Under the pieces are notes generated by a model. That model was given only the letters and a program-made list of their open reading frames with translations. It did no database searches and was not told where the DNA came from. From the NCBI GenBank assembly GCA_902489945.1, contig CABUBZ010000041.1, positions 1-17,549 of the forward strand: a stretch of DNA of 17,549 nt. The letters are read 5' to 3'. Shown piece after piece: positions 8,304-14,961 of the stretch; position 1 is the stretch's first letter; each line of letters opens with the position of its first letter. Made by a program: the position numbers and the translations under genes. This stretch comes from an uncultured Collinsella sp. (GTDB lineage: Bacteria; Actinomycetota; Coriobacteriia; Coriobacteriales; Coriobacteriaceae).

Positions 8304-8519
8304 TCTCGATCTGTAACATCTGCAGCCGTTTATGTTGAGTAACTGTTACAGATTGAGATTTTCTCTTCAGGGGAATTCGAATGTCTCGATCTGTAACAGT
8401 TGGACGAGGATTTGGCCCCTAATTGTTACAGATTGAGATAAACATCAGGGGCTTAAACGGTTCGTCTCGATCTGTAACATCTGGACGTTAATTTGGTCTC
8501 TAGGTGTTACAGATCAAGA
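8304..8519. repeat. Array of three 55-bp inverted repeats, 80-81 bp period
   Basis: Three units start at 8304, 8384 and 8465. Each is a 15-nt arm TCTCGATCTGTAACA, a 25-nt centre, and the inverted arm (TGTTACAGATTGAGA twice, TGTTACAGATCAAGA in the third). Units are separated by 25 and 26 bp that share TCAGGGG (8367-8373, 8445-8451). The centres of units 2 and 3 are also related (TGGACG, ATTTGG, CTA). The first arm begins 8 bp after the alcohol dehydrogenase stop and the first unit is followed by TTTTCTCTTC, so unit 1 might assist termination. Alternating orientation of the arms argues against CRISPR. No function is recognised. Confidence 0.85.
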
Positions 8520-8531
8520 TAGTTGCGTCGC

Positions 8532-8574
8532 GAAAATAAAAACCTCCGCAGGGGTGCTTCCCTTGCGGAGGTTT
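8532..8574 (-). terminator. Rho-independent terminator of the DXS-like gene
   Basis: On the minus strand, AACCTCCGCA and TGCGGAGGTT pair (with AGGG and CCCC extending the stem) around a short loop, followed by TTTTTATTTT. It lies a few bases after the stop of the DXS-like gene at 8577, a textbook intrinsic terminator. Confidence 0.88.
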
Positions 8575-8576
8575 TC

Positions 8577-10358
8577 TTACTCGTTGAGTAGCCTTACGGC
8601 TTCGGCGGCCATGTTCTCGATCGTCATGCCGTTCTGTGCGAGCAATTCGTTGGGGTCGTAGCGGTCGGGGAAGCCCTTGGCGATGCCGAAGGTGCGGGTA
8701 CGTACGGGCGTGCAGGCCAGGTAGCACGCCACGCGCTCGCCCCAGCCGCCGTCCAAGATGCCGTCCTCGAGGGTGACGACAACGCGATGCTCGGCGGCAA
8801 GACTGTCGAGGAACTCGCGGTCGAGCTCGGTTGCAAAGCGCGGGTTGACGAGCGTGGCCTCGATGCCGTACTCGGCAGTCAGACGGTTTGCCACGCGCTC
8901 ACCCAGCTCAAAGAAATCGCCAAGCGCGAGCACGGCAACGTCGCGGCCCTGACGCACCACGTTGTAGCGAACGGCGCTGTAGTCGGTGTCTTCGGCGGGC
9001 GCAAGGTCGGGGCGGCTTACCAGGCCGATGCCCGGTACGCGGATTGCCACGGGATGCTCGCGGTGGTCGAGCGACCAGCTCAGCATGGACAGATATTCCT
9101 CCATGCAGGCAGGCGCCAAGTAGTGCATGTTGGGAAGACCGCCCAGCATGGAAATATCAAAGAACGAAAGATGCGTCTCGGACGTGGTGCCAAAGATTGA
9201 CGCACCAAACACCAAAATGGTTGCGGGGGCGTCGTTGAGGCACAGGTCGTGCCACAGCTCGTCGTAGGCACGCTGCAAAAACGTACCGTACACACCAAAG
9301 ACTGGCTTGGCGCCCGAGCGCGCAAGCGCGGTGGCAAAGGTCACGGCGTGCTCCTCGGCAATGCCCACGTCGACGAACTGTTTGCCGGCGGCAGAGCGAA
9401 GCTCGGGTGTAAAGCCCATGATGTAGGGCGTGGCGGCCGTGATGCCAACGACCTGTGGATCGCGCTCGATGGCGGCGCTGAGCGCCTCGCCCGTAATGTC
9501 GGCGTAGGTGCGCGGCGCAGGCTCGCTCGGATGGCCCGGGCAGAGCTTGCGTCCAGTTGCCATGTCAAACGGACCCACGTGATGCCAGCGTTCGGGGTCG
9601 TTCTGGGCTGGCTCAAAGCCCTTGCCCTTGGCGGTGGAGACGTGCAGCACGATGGGATGATCGATATTGCGCAGTTCCTGCAGCGCGTCGACGAGGGCCA
9701 ACACATCGTTACCGGCGTCCAGATAGCGGTAGTCGAGCCCCATCGCGCGGAAAACGTTGCGCTCGCAGGTGCCGTTGCTGGCGCGCAGCTCGGCCAGATT
9801 GCGATACAGGCCGCCATGGTTCTCGGCAATGGACTGGTCGTTATCGTTGACGATGATGATCAGGTTGCTATCGAGTTCGGCGGCATTGTTGAAGCCCTCA
9901 AACGCCAGGCCGCCCGAAAGCGAGCCGTCGCCAATGATGGTGATGACGTTGTACGCGTCACCCGCCAGGTCGCGAGCGTGCGCCAGGCCGCAGCCCAGGC
10001 TTACCGACGTGGAGGTGTGACCCATGGCGAACAGGTCGTGCTCGGACTCGTCGGGATTGGCAAAGCCAGAAGCCTCACCATAACGCTCCGGATCGATATA
10101 AGTGTACGCGCGCCCAGTCAGCGCCTTGTGGGCGTAGGTCTGGTGCGACACGTCAAAGACAATCTTGTCGATGGGGGAGTTGAACACGCGATGAAGCGCA
10201 ACCGTAAGCTCAACGACGCCTAGGTTGGGGGCAACGTGCCCGCCGACGGCGGCGGAGCTTTCGAGGATGGCGTGGCGAATCTCGTCGCAGAGCTGCGGGA
10301 GCTCGGCACGATTAAGAGCCTTGACGTCCTCGGGCGTTGTCGTTTGCGTAAGCAGCAT
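8577..10358 (-). CDS. DXS-family thiamine-diphosphate enzyme, divergent (annotation pipelines would say dxs)
   Basis: A 593-residue cytoplasmic ThDP enzyme aligning along its whole length with 1-deoxy-D-xylulose-5-phosphate synthase, but about 30 residues shorter between the first and second active-site His. Retained (window / E. coli DXS numbering from memory): H41/H49, H72/H80, the ThDP motif GDG 143-145 with NDN 171-173, H260/H299, cofactor-activating E335/E370, Y357/Y392, R363/R398, H396/H431. Changed: R420 is G385, D427 is T392 and R478 is G443. R420 and R478 hold the phosphate of glyceraldehyde 3-phosphate in DXS, so the acceptor is probably different, or this is a paralogue of a true Dxs elsewhere. 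The first in-frame start is ATG 10358 (an in-frame TAA lies four codons upstream); GGAG is 12 nt away, a long spacing. It is monocistronic with its own terminator. The fold call is secure; the reaction is not. Confidence 0.8.
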   Translation of the reverse strand: MLLTQTTTPEDVKALNRAELPQLCDEIRHAILESSAAVGGHVAPNLGVVELTVALHRVFNSPIDKIVFDVSHQTYAHKALTGRAYTYIDPERYGEASGFANPDESEHDLFAMGHTSTSVSLGCGLAHARDLAGDAYNVITIIGDGSLSGGLAFEGFNNAAELDSNLIIIVNDNDQSIAENHGGLYRNLAELRASNGTCERNVFRAMGLDYRYLDAGNDVLALVDALQELRNIDHPIVLHVSTAKGKGFEPAQNDPERWHHVGPFDMATGRKLCPGHPSEPAPRTYADITGEALSAAIERDPQVVGITAATPYIMGFTPELRSAAGKQFVDVGIAEEHAVTFATALARSGAKPVFGVYGTFLQRAYDELWHDLCLNDAPATILVFGASIFGTTSETHLSFFDISMLGGLPNMHYLAPACMEEYLSMLSWSLDHREHPVAIRVPGIGLVSRPDLAPAEDTDYSAVRYNVVRQGRDVAVLALGDFFELGERVANRLTAEYGIEATLVNPRFATELDREFLDSLAAEHRVVVTLEDGILDGGWGERVACYLACTPVRTRTFGIAKGFPDRYDPNELLAQNGMTIENMAAEAVRLLNE

Positions 10359-10482
10359 CGTTGTGGGTTACTCCATGCGAGTCGTGCGCCGGCACTCCCT
10401 CGGCCGGCACAATTGCACAAGACAGTCTCGCACATTTTGGCGTTTGATATGTGACGGCGGCGCGGTAATTCGCCAACTGGTG

Positions 10483-10500
10483 GGGCAAAACGTTTTGTCC
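10483..10500. promoter_or_regulatory. Palindromic operator candidate
   Basis: GGGCAAAACGTTTTGTCC is an 18-bp dyad with one mismatch and a perfect 12-bp core CAAAACGTTTTG (10486-10497). It lies in the divergent intergenic region 10359-10586, about 87 bp before the HD-domain gene and 125 bp before the DXS-like gene. The CG-centred form resembles LacI-family sites. The rest of this intergenic stretch shows only a GC-rich hairpin (GCCGGC arms near 10388-10408) and no clear promoter. Confidence 0.4.
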
Positions 10501-10586
10501 GATGCCATACTGATGTGTTCCATGATGTTTTTATCGATTGTGCACAGGCCGTGGCTTGCCGCCGTGAGCCGCTGGAAGGAGGCAGC

Positions 10587-11132
10587 ATGTCCGATGCCGT
10601 TCGTGCCGAGAAAATCGCGCGCGAAGTAGACCATGCTGCCCGTCAACTGGCACAGGCGGGCCGTCTGGACCTGACGCGCGAGTTTATCCAACATGGCGAT
10701 GTGACGGTGTATGCACATGTGACTTCGGTAGCGCGCGCGAGCCTGTCCTTTGCCGAGCACTTGGGCCGTGCTGGCATTTCGGTCGACCGTGCCTCGCTGC
10801 TGCGCGGAGCCTTGCTGCACGACTACTTTCTCTATGACTGGCACGATCCCGATCCGAGCCATCGCCTGCACGGATTTCGGCATCCGTTTTTTGCCCTGGC
10901 ACGTGCCGAGGAAGATTTTGAGCTGACGCCGCGCGAGCGGAATATCATCGTGCGGCATATGTTTCCGCTGGTGCCAGTGCCGCCGACGTGTCGTGAGGCT
11001 TGGATTGTGTGCCTGGCGGATAAATGGTGTGCGCTGCGCGAGACGGTCGCCGGCCGTCTGCCGCGCAAAGACGGCGCGAACGATTTGAGCGACGGCTCGA
11101 GCAAAGATTCGAGCGAGAAGAGGAGAGGGTAG
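10587..11132 (+). CDS. HD-domain protein (putative phosphohydrolase)
   Basis: A 181-residue soluble protein. The start is set at ATG 10587 because AAGGAGG lies 6-7 bp before it; an upstream in-frame ATG at 10515 has no Shine-Dalgarno and would add a non-family-like tail. HD superfamily residues: H44 in VYAHV, H78-D79 in LLHDYFLYDWHD, H95/H99 in HGFRHP, H124 in IVRHM and D145 in CLADKWCA, consistent with a metal-dependent phosphohydrolase. The C-terminal 25 residues are charged and Ser-rich and probably unstructured. The next gene starts 3 bp after its stop, so the two are coupled. This small HD protein next to a CmpB-type membrane protein is a recurring Gram-positive pairing as I recall it. 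Substrate unknown. Confidence 0.82.
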   Translation: MSDAVRAEKIAREVDHAARQLAQAGRLDLTREFIQHGDVTVYAHVTSVARASLSFAEHLGRAGISVDRASLLRGALLHDYFLYDWHDPDPSHRLHGFRHPFFALARAEEDFELTPRERNIIVRHMFPLVPVPPTCREAWIVCLADKWCALRETVAGRLPRKDGANDLSDGSSKDSSEKRRG

Positions 11133-11135
11133 ACG

Positions 11136-12155
11136 GTGGGGACCGCGATCGACATGGCATTTGACGGTGCGACGCTTGCCGCCTGTCCGCTCTCGGCGCT
11201 GGTGCTCTCGTTTGCCTTCTACGGTTTTTGCGGTTGGGCATGGGAATCGACAGTCTGCGCCATGCTCAACCACGGACGCTTTGCCAACAGCGGCTTTTTG
11301 CTGGGACCGTGTTGCCCCATCTATGGCGCGGGCGGCATTGCCTGCTGGCTGCTGTTGCGCGGAATTCCTGACGCGTCGAGCCAGTTTGTCGCTGCAGCGC
11401 TCGTATGCAGCGTGATTGAGTACAGCGTGGGCGTGCTGCTGGAAAAAACAACAGGCGCTCGCTTTTGGGACTATTCGCACCTGCCGTTTAACCTGCACGG
11501 ACGCATCTGTCTGTACTGGGCATGCGCGTTTGGCCTGGGTGCGTTGTGCATTTGTCGCGTGGTGGAGCCGGCGGTGTTGGGCCTGCTTGCCCATCTGCCG
11601 GTGCTGATTGTGCGGCTGTCCGCCTTTATCGTCGCGGTCGCGATGATGGTCGACGCGGTGTGCTCGTTGGCGAGCTGGCGGCGTCTATCCGATCAGCTGG
11701 AGCGCGTCCGGGCCGACCTTGCCGACCGAATCAACGAGTCGCTTGCCGATGCGTCCGACTCCATGCTCGAACGTATTCCCGATTCGGCGATCGACTCGGT
11801 GGCACAGACGCATATCCGCAGTCGTGCCGTTAACGCGTGGCTGGCCGAGCTGGGCGATGCGACGCTCGATGCCCTGCGCGAGAAGGCTTCGATGCCGACG
11901 TTTATCGCGGATGGTGCTCGCGGCCTGGCACTTGCTGCCCGCCGCGTGGCCGATGCCGCGCCGAGCATGCCGCGTCCGTCGCTCAGTCGTCGCCTTGCCG
12001 GCAAGGGCATAAGCCGTCCGGTGCCGAGCGTGTCACTCAGCCGCCGCGACCTGCGCTTCTTCAATGCCTTCCCGCGCTTGCGTATCAACCGCTACGAGGG
12101 CGTCATCCGAGCTACCGACCTCCGCGACCGAGCCCGCGAGCTGTTCCGGCGCTAG
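11136..12155 (+). CDS. Putative ABC transporter permease, CmpB family membrane protein
   Basis: A 339-residue membrane protein starting at GTG 11136, with AGGAGAGGG immediately upstream. Five hydrophobic segments lie at about 20-42, 53-74, 82-103, 122-144 and 155-178. The family motifs of PF06541 (ABC_trans_CmpB) are visible: GWAWES at 33-38, NSGFLLGPCCPIYGAGG at 51-67, EYSVGVLLE at 95-103, and FWDYSHLPFNLHGRICLYW at 110-128. The C-terminal 160 residues are a hydrophilic, Arg/Ala-rich cytoplasmic tail, longer than the membrane core requires. Despite the family name, no ATPase is adjacent and a transport role is unproven. It is translationally coupled to the HD-domain gene. No terminator is seen after it. 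Confidence 0.8.
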   Translation: MGTAIDMAFDGATLAACPLSALVLSFAFYGFCGWAWESTVCAMLNHGRFANSGFLLGPCCPIYGAGGIACWLLLRGIPDASSQFVAAALVCSVIEYSVGVLLEKTTGARFWDYSHLPFNLHGRICLYWACAFGLGALCICRVVEPAVLGLLAHLPVLIVRLSAFIVAVAMMVDAVCSLASWRRLSDQLERVRADLADRINESLADASDSMLERIPDSAIDSVAQTHIRSRAVNAWLAELGDATLDALREKASMPTFIADGARGLALAARRVADAAPSMPRPSLSRRLAGKGISRPVPSVSLSRRDLRFFNAFPRLRINRYEGVIRATDLRDRARELFRR

Positions 12156-12219
12156 CCGGGACGGGCGCGCTCGCGGCTTCCTTGCTCGCGTATTTCCCGT
12201 TGGTTTCGCGCCCGTTGCC

Positions 12220-12251
12220 GCGCCGTTTCCAAGATTGCGGCACCGTTTCCA
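12220..12251 (+). promoter_or_regulatory. Direct repeat upstream of the ammonium transporter
   Basis: GCGCCGTTTCCA (12220-12231) and GCACCGTTTCCA (12240-12251) match at 11 of 12 positions and are spaced exactly 20 bp, about two helical turns, which suits two molecules of a regulator on one DNA face. They lie about 100 bp before the transporter start. The sequence does not match the GlnR box as I remember it. Low confidence. Confidence 0.3.
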
Positions 12252-12353
12252 TTCGACAACGCAGCGTTTAACAACGCCGTATCTGGTCTACACCAGTTGC
12301 CCCTCGGCCGCATTATGGGCGCCGACAACGTTCATGCGATCAAGGGGGAGCGA

Positions 12354-13631
12354 ATGTACGATACGGGATCGATAACGTTTATGCTCATCTGCACCATGCT
12401 CGTGTTTTTAATGACACCGGGTCTGGCGTTTTTCTATGGCGGCCTGTCCAGGCGCAAAAATGTCATCAACACCATGCTCATGTGCTTTGGCGCCATTGGC
12501 CTGGTCGGCGTGCTGTGGATTGTTGCCGGCTGGTCGCTGGCCTACGGCGGCGACGGTTCCAGCCCGTTTATTGGAGGCCTTGACCAGCTGCTGTGCTTGC
12601 CGGTGCTCAACCAGGTGCTGCAGGCGGCTGAGGGCACCGCGTCGGACGGTGCCGTCTGCCCTCAGATCATCAACATCGCCTTCCAGATGGCATTTGCCAT
12701 GATCACGGCCGCTATCGTCACGGGCAGCCTGGCCGGCCGCGTTAAGTTTGGTGCCATGGCGGCCTTCCTGGGCATTTGGCTGCTCGTGGTCTATGCGCCG
12801 CTCGCCCACATGGTCTGGGGCGGCGATGGCTCCTTTATCGGCGACATCATCGGCGCACTCGACTTTGCCGGCGGCGACGTGGTGCACATTTCGTCCGGTC
12901 TTACGGGCCTGATTCTCTGCTTAATGCTCGGCCGTCGTCGCGGCTTTGGCATGGTGAGCTACCGTCCGCATAACGTGCCGTTTGTGGCGCTGGGCGCCGG
13001 GCTGCTTTGGTTTGGCTGGTTTGGCTTTAACGGCGGCAGCGAGTTTAAGGCCGATGCCGTGGCGGCACTCGCCATCCTCAACACCGTGACGGCCAGCGCA
13101 GCGGGCATGGTTTCGTGGCTTGCTGTCGAGCGCGTGCACACCGGTCGCCCCACGCTGGTGGGTGCCAGCACCGGTCTGGTTGCGGGCCTTGTGGTGGTCA
13201 CGCCGGGCGCGGGCTTTGTCGAGCCGTGGGCAGCGCTGGTCATGGGCCTGATCGTCTCGCCCGTCTGCTACTTGGACATCAGTCATCTTAAGACCAAGTT
13301 CGGCTACGACGATGCGCTCGATGCGTTTGGTTGCCATGGCATCGGCGGCATCTTGGGCGGCGTGCTCACGGGCCTGTTCTGTGTGCCGGAGCTTTCGTGG
13401 ACCGGTAAGGGTGGTCTGTTCTACACGGGCGACGTGTCGCTGCTCATCTCGCAGATTTTGGGCATTGTGGTGACGGTCGCTATTGTGCTGGTGCTCGATT
13501 TGGTGATTGCCGCGGTGGTCAAGGCGCTGTTCCACGGCAGCCTGCGTGTGGACGAGGCCGACGAGGCGCTGGGCCTGGATGCGAGCCAGCACGGCGAGAG
13601 CGCGTATCCTTCGTTCTCCGGACTCGATTAG
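12354..13631 (+). CDS. amt: Ammonium transporter (Amt family)
   Basis: A 425-residue Amt/MEP/Rh ammonium channel with about 11 membrane helices. The start is placed at ATG 12354, preceded by GGGGGAG, giving a protein that begins at the first helix; a longer in-frame form from 12297 lacks a ribosome site. Conserved Amt features: D170 and H178 in DFAGGDVVHIS, pore His H328 in CHGIGG, W155 in HMVWGGDG, the phenylalanine-rich gate region around F110, and WFGWFGFNGGS at 219-229. The C-terminal tail that contacts PII is present (about 392-425). There is no obvious signal peptide. A PII gene follows on the same strand, the classical amtB-glnK arrangement, but 190 bp away. Confidence 0.95.
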   Translation: MYDTGSITFMLICTMLVFLMTPGLAFFYGGLSRRKNVINTMLMCFGAIGLVGVLWIVAGWSLAYGGDGSSPFIGGLDQLLCLPVLNQVLQAAEGTASDGAVCPQIINIAFQMAFAMITAAIVTGSLAGRVKFGAMAAFLGIWLLVVYAPLAHMVWGGDGSFIGDIIGALDFAGGDVVHISSGLTGLILCLMLGRRRGFGMVSYRPHNVPFVALGAGLLWFGWFGFNGGSEFKADAVAALAILNTVTASAAGMVSWLAVERVHTGRPTLVGASTGLVAGLVVVTPGAGFVEPWAALVMGLIVSPVCYLDISHLKTKFGYDDALDAFGCHGIGGILGGVLTGLFCVPELSWTGKGGLFYTGDVSLLISQILGIVVTVAIVLVLDLVIAAVVKALFHGSLRVDEADEALGLDASQHGESAYPSFSGLD

Positions 13632-13633
13632 CA

Positions 13634-13759
13634 GCTTCCCCAAGCTCCGCACCTTGCCGTTCAATCGTCGCGCGGCTTCCCCAGGCACCCGACCTTGCCC
13701 CTCAAACCGTCGCTTGCGTACCGAAGTACGCGGCGCTCCTCTTTCGGGGCAATCTCGGG
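13634..13759 (+). repeat. 41-bp imperfect tandem repeat running into a long hairpin, between amt and PII genes
   Basis: GCTTCCCCAAGC at 13634 and GCTTCCCCAGGC at 13675 begin two related copies of about 40 bp sharing ACCTTGCC, TCAA and CGTCGC. The second copy is the 5' side of a long imperfect hairpin, 13688-13759: CCCGA pairs with TCGGG, TTGCCCC with GGGGCAA, and GCGTAC with GTACGC around a CGAA tip (13715-13730). There is no T-run, so this is an RNA processing or stability element or a dispersed repeat rather than a plain terminator. Confidence 0.55.
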
Positions 13760-13821
13760 CACCTGGAAAACCCGCGTCATTGAATGACAATTCATTTCTT
13801 TATTAAAGAGAGGAATTCACT

Positions 13822-14160
13822 ATGAAGAAGATTACGGCGATTGTTCGCGCCGAGAAACTTGAGGTTCTTAAAGACGCGCTGTTTGCTGCCGATGTTCGCG
13901 GTATGACTATCAACCAGGTGCAGGGCTGCGGTGCACAGCATGGCTGGAAGGAATACGTGCGCGGCAACGAGTTGCTTGTCAACACGATCCCTAAGGTGCA
14001 GTTCACCCTTATCTGCGCCGATGAACATGTCGACGGCATTGTCGAGATTATCTGCAGCGCCGCTCGCACCGGTGCCGTCGGCGACGGCAAGATCTGGGTC
14101 GAGTCGATCGAGGAAGTTATCCGCATCCGTACCGGCGAACACGGCCCCGCCGCGGTGTAG
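13822..14160 (+). CDS. glnK: PII nitrogen regulatory protein (GlnK/GlnB family) with Leu51
   Basis: A 112-residue trimeric PII signal protein that senses ATP/ADP and 2-oxoglutarate and plugs the Amt channel. MKKITAIVR starts the family's first strand, Q39 is retained, the B-loop is ARTGAVGDGKIWV at about 81-93, and VIRIRTGE is the C-terminal signature. The T-loop reads KEYVRGNELLVNTIPK, placing Leu at position 51 where uridylylated or adenylylated PII proteins have Tyr, so covalent control at that site is not possible. GAGAGGA lies before ATG 13822. The 190-bp gap to amt holds repeats and a small dyad GTCATTGAATGAC (13776-13788) that may belong to a separate promoter. The family call is secure. 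Confidence 0.93.
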   Translation: MKKITAIVRAEKLEVLKDALFAADVRGMTINQVQGCGAQHGWKEYVRGNELLVNTIPKVQFTLICADEHVDGIVEIICSAARTGAVGDGKIWVESIEEVIRIRTGEHGPAAV

Positions 14161-14173
14161 AATCGACCGCCTG

Positions 14174-14227
14174 CCATCCGCAACGTTAAAATACTGCAAT
14201 GAGGCACAAGACTTGCGTTGCGGATGG
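14174..14227 (+). promoter_or_regulatory. 12-bp inverted repeat covering the TetR ribosome site
   Basis: CCATCCGCAACG (14174-14185) and CGTTGCGGATGG (14216-14227) are perfect arms around 30 nt. The right arm contains GGATGG, the only Shine-Dalgarno-like sequence before the TetR ATG at 14235, so in RNA the hairpin would hide it. As DNA it could equally be a regulator-binding dyad. No T-run follows, so it is not a terminator. Confidence 0.5.
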
Positions 14228-14234
14228 ACAGATT

Positions 14235-14897
14235 ATGGGGCGTAATAAATATCCCGAGGAGACGGTCGCGAAGATTCTCGACGCGGCGCTGGAGCTATTC
14301 TGCGCACAGGGTTATGAGGGGACGAGCATTCAAGATATCGTCGACCGCCTCGATGGCATGACCAAGGGCGCTGTCTATCATCACTTTAAGAGCAAAGAGG
14401 AGATTTTCAACGCCGCTTTTGATCGAGCAATGGCTCCGATTGTTGAGCAACGTCGCTCAACGCTTGGTATCGGCAATATGACCGGAGCCCAAAAGCTCAA
14501 GCGACTGTACGCGCCCGAGTCTATCGTTCCACAAATTGAGCTATGGGCACGCATGCATCCTGCGGCAGATCCGGTAAAAAGCTCGCGGCTGCTGGCGATG
14601 CAGTACCAAGGTTCGTTTGACGAGTCGGCCGATGGCAATCTCTTGCCAGTAATCGAGGAGGGCATCGCCGACGGCTCCATTGCGTGCGAATGCCCGCGCG
14701 AAGCAGCGGAGGCCGTATCGTTGTTAGCGAATCTTTGGCTGCTGCCATTGTTCCGTCCGCTCGAGCCCAAGGAGCGAATGCTTGCTCGCGCACAATGTTT
14801 GGCGCAGATGGCGGCCGCGGTGGGGCTTGATTTGGGTAATGAAGTGCTCCAGACAACGGCCCAGATTTGGGACGTATGGAACCGTGCCGGGTGGTAA
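14235..14897 (+). CDS. TetR family transcriptional regulator
   Basis: A 220-residue repressor with an N-terminal TetR HTH at about 10-57 (ILDAALELFCAQGYEGTSI, then GAVYHHFKSKEEIF, the hallmark of the family) and a C-terminal ligand-binding domain typical in length but not assignable to a ligand. The start is chosen at ATG 14235 because the fold begins there; an in-frame ATG at 14199 would add 12 residues and lies inside the hairpin loop. The Shine-Dalgarno (GGATGG) is poor and sits in a hairpin arm. The MFS exporter follows 101 bp downstream, past a terminator and two palindromes, so this regulator most likely represses the exporter. Base composition looks lower in GC than the flanking genes. 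Confidence 0.9.
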   Translation: MGRNKYPEETVAKILDAALELFCAQGYEGTSIQDIVDRLDGMTKGAVYHHFKSKEEIFNAAFDRAMAPIVEQRRSTLGIGNMTGAQKLKRLYAPESIVPQIELWARMHPAADPVKSSRLLAMQYQGSFDESADGNLLPVIEEGIADGSIACECPREAAEAVSLLANLWLLPLFRPLEPKERMLARAQCLAQMAAAVGLDLGNEVLQTTAQIWDVWNRAGW

Positions 14898-14902
14898 TAT
14901 AG

Positions 14903-14919
14903 ATACCAACGGTATGTAA
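14903..14919. promoter_or_regulatory. TetR operator candidate O1
   Basis: ATACC-AAC-GGTAT (14903-14915) followed by GTAA. It matches the core of the larger palindrome at 14962-14986 (ATAC, AC, GTATGTA), which suggests the same protein reads both. It overlaps the first bases after the TetR stop. Confidence 0.5.
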
Positions 14920-14930
14920 TTGATTTGTGA

Positions 14931-14952
14931 GGGTAGCCACGGCTGCCCTTTT
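14931..14952 (+). terminator. Terminator after the TetR gene
   Basis: GGGTAGCC and GGCTGCCC form a hairpin (one G-U pair, tight loop) followed by TTTT. It lies between the two operator palindromes, so the exporter needs its own promoter or regulated read-through. Confidence 0.65.
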
Positions 14953-14961
14953 CAAGTCATT

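Noticed and set aside
8304..8519. CRISPR array
   Set aside because: The repeats alternate in orientation, the units are 15-nt arms rather than 28-37-nt direct repeats, the centres of the units are themselves related, and no cas gene is present.
8304..8519. Integron attC sites
   Set aside because: The arm ends do not fit the GTTRRRY/RYYYAAC core, and there is no integrase or cassette.
9249..10223. Plus-strand open frame opposite the DXS-like gene
   Set aside because: Composition is Gly/Val/Arg/Asp-biased with no motif; the opposite strand encodes a clear ThDP enzyme.
10368..11594. Minus-strand open frame of 408 codons across the HD-domain and CmpB genes
   Set aside because: It spans two real plus-strand genes and their intergenic region, has no recognisable motif and has shadow-type composition.
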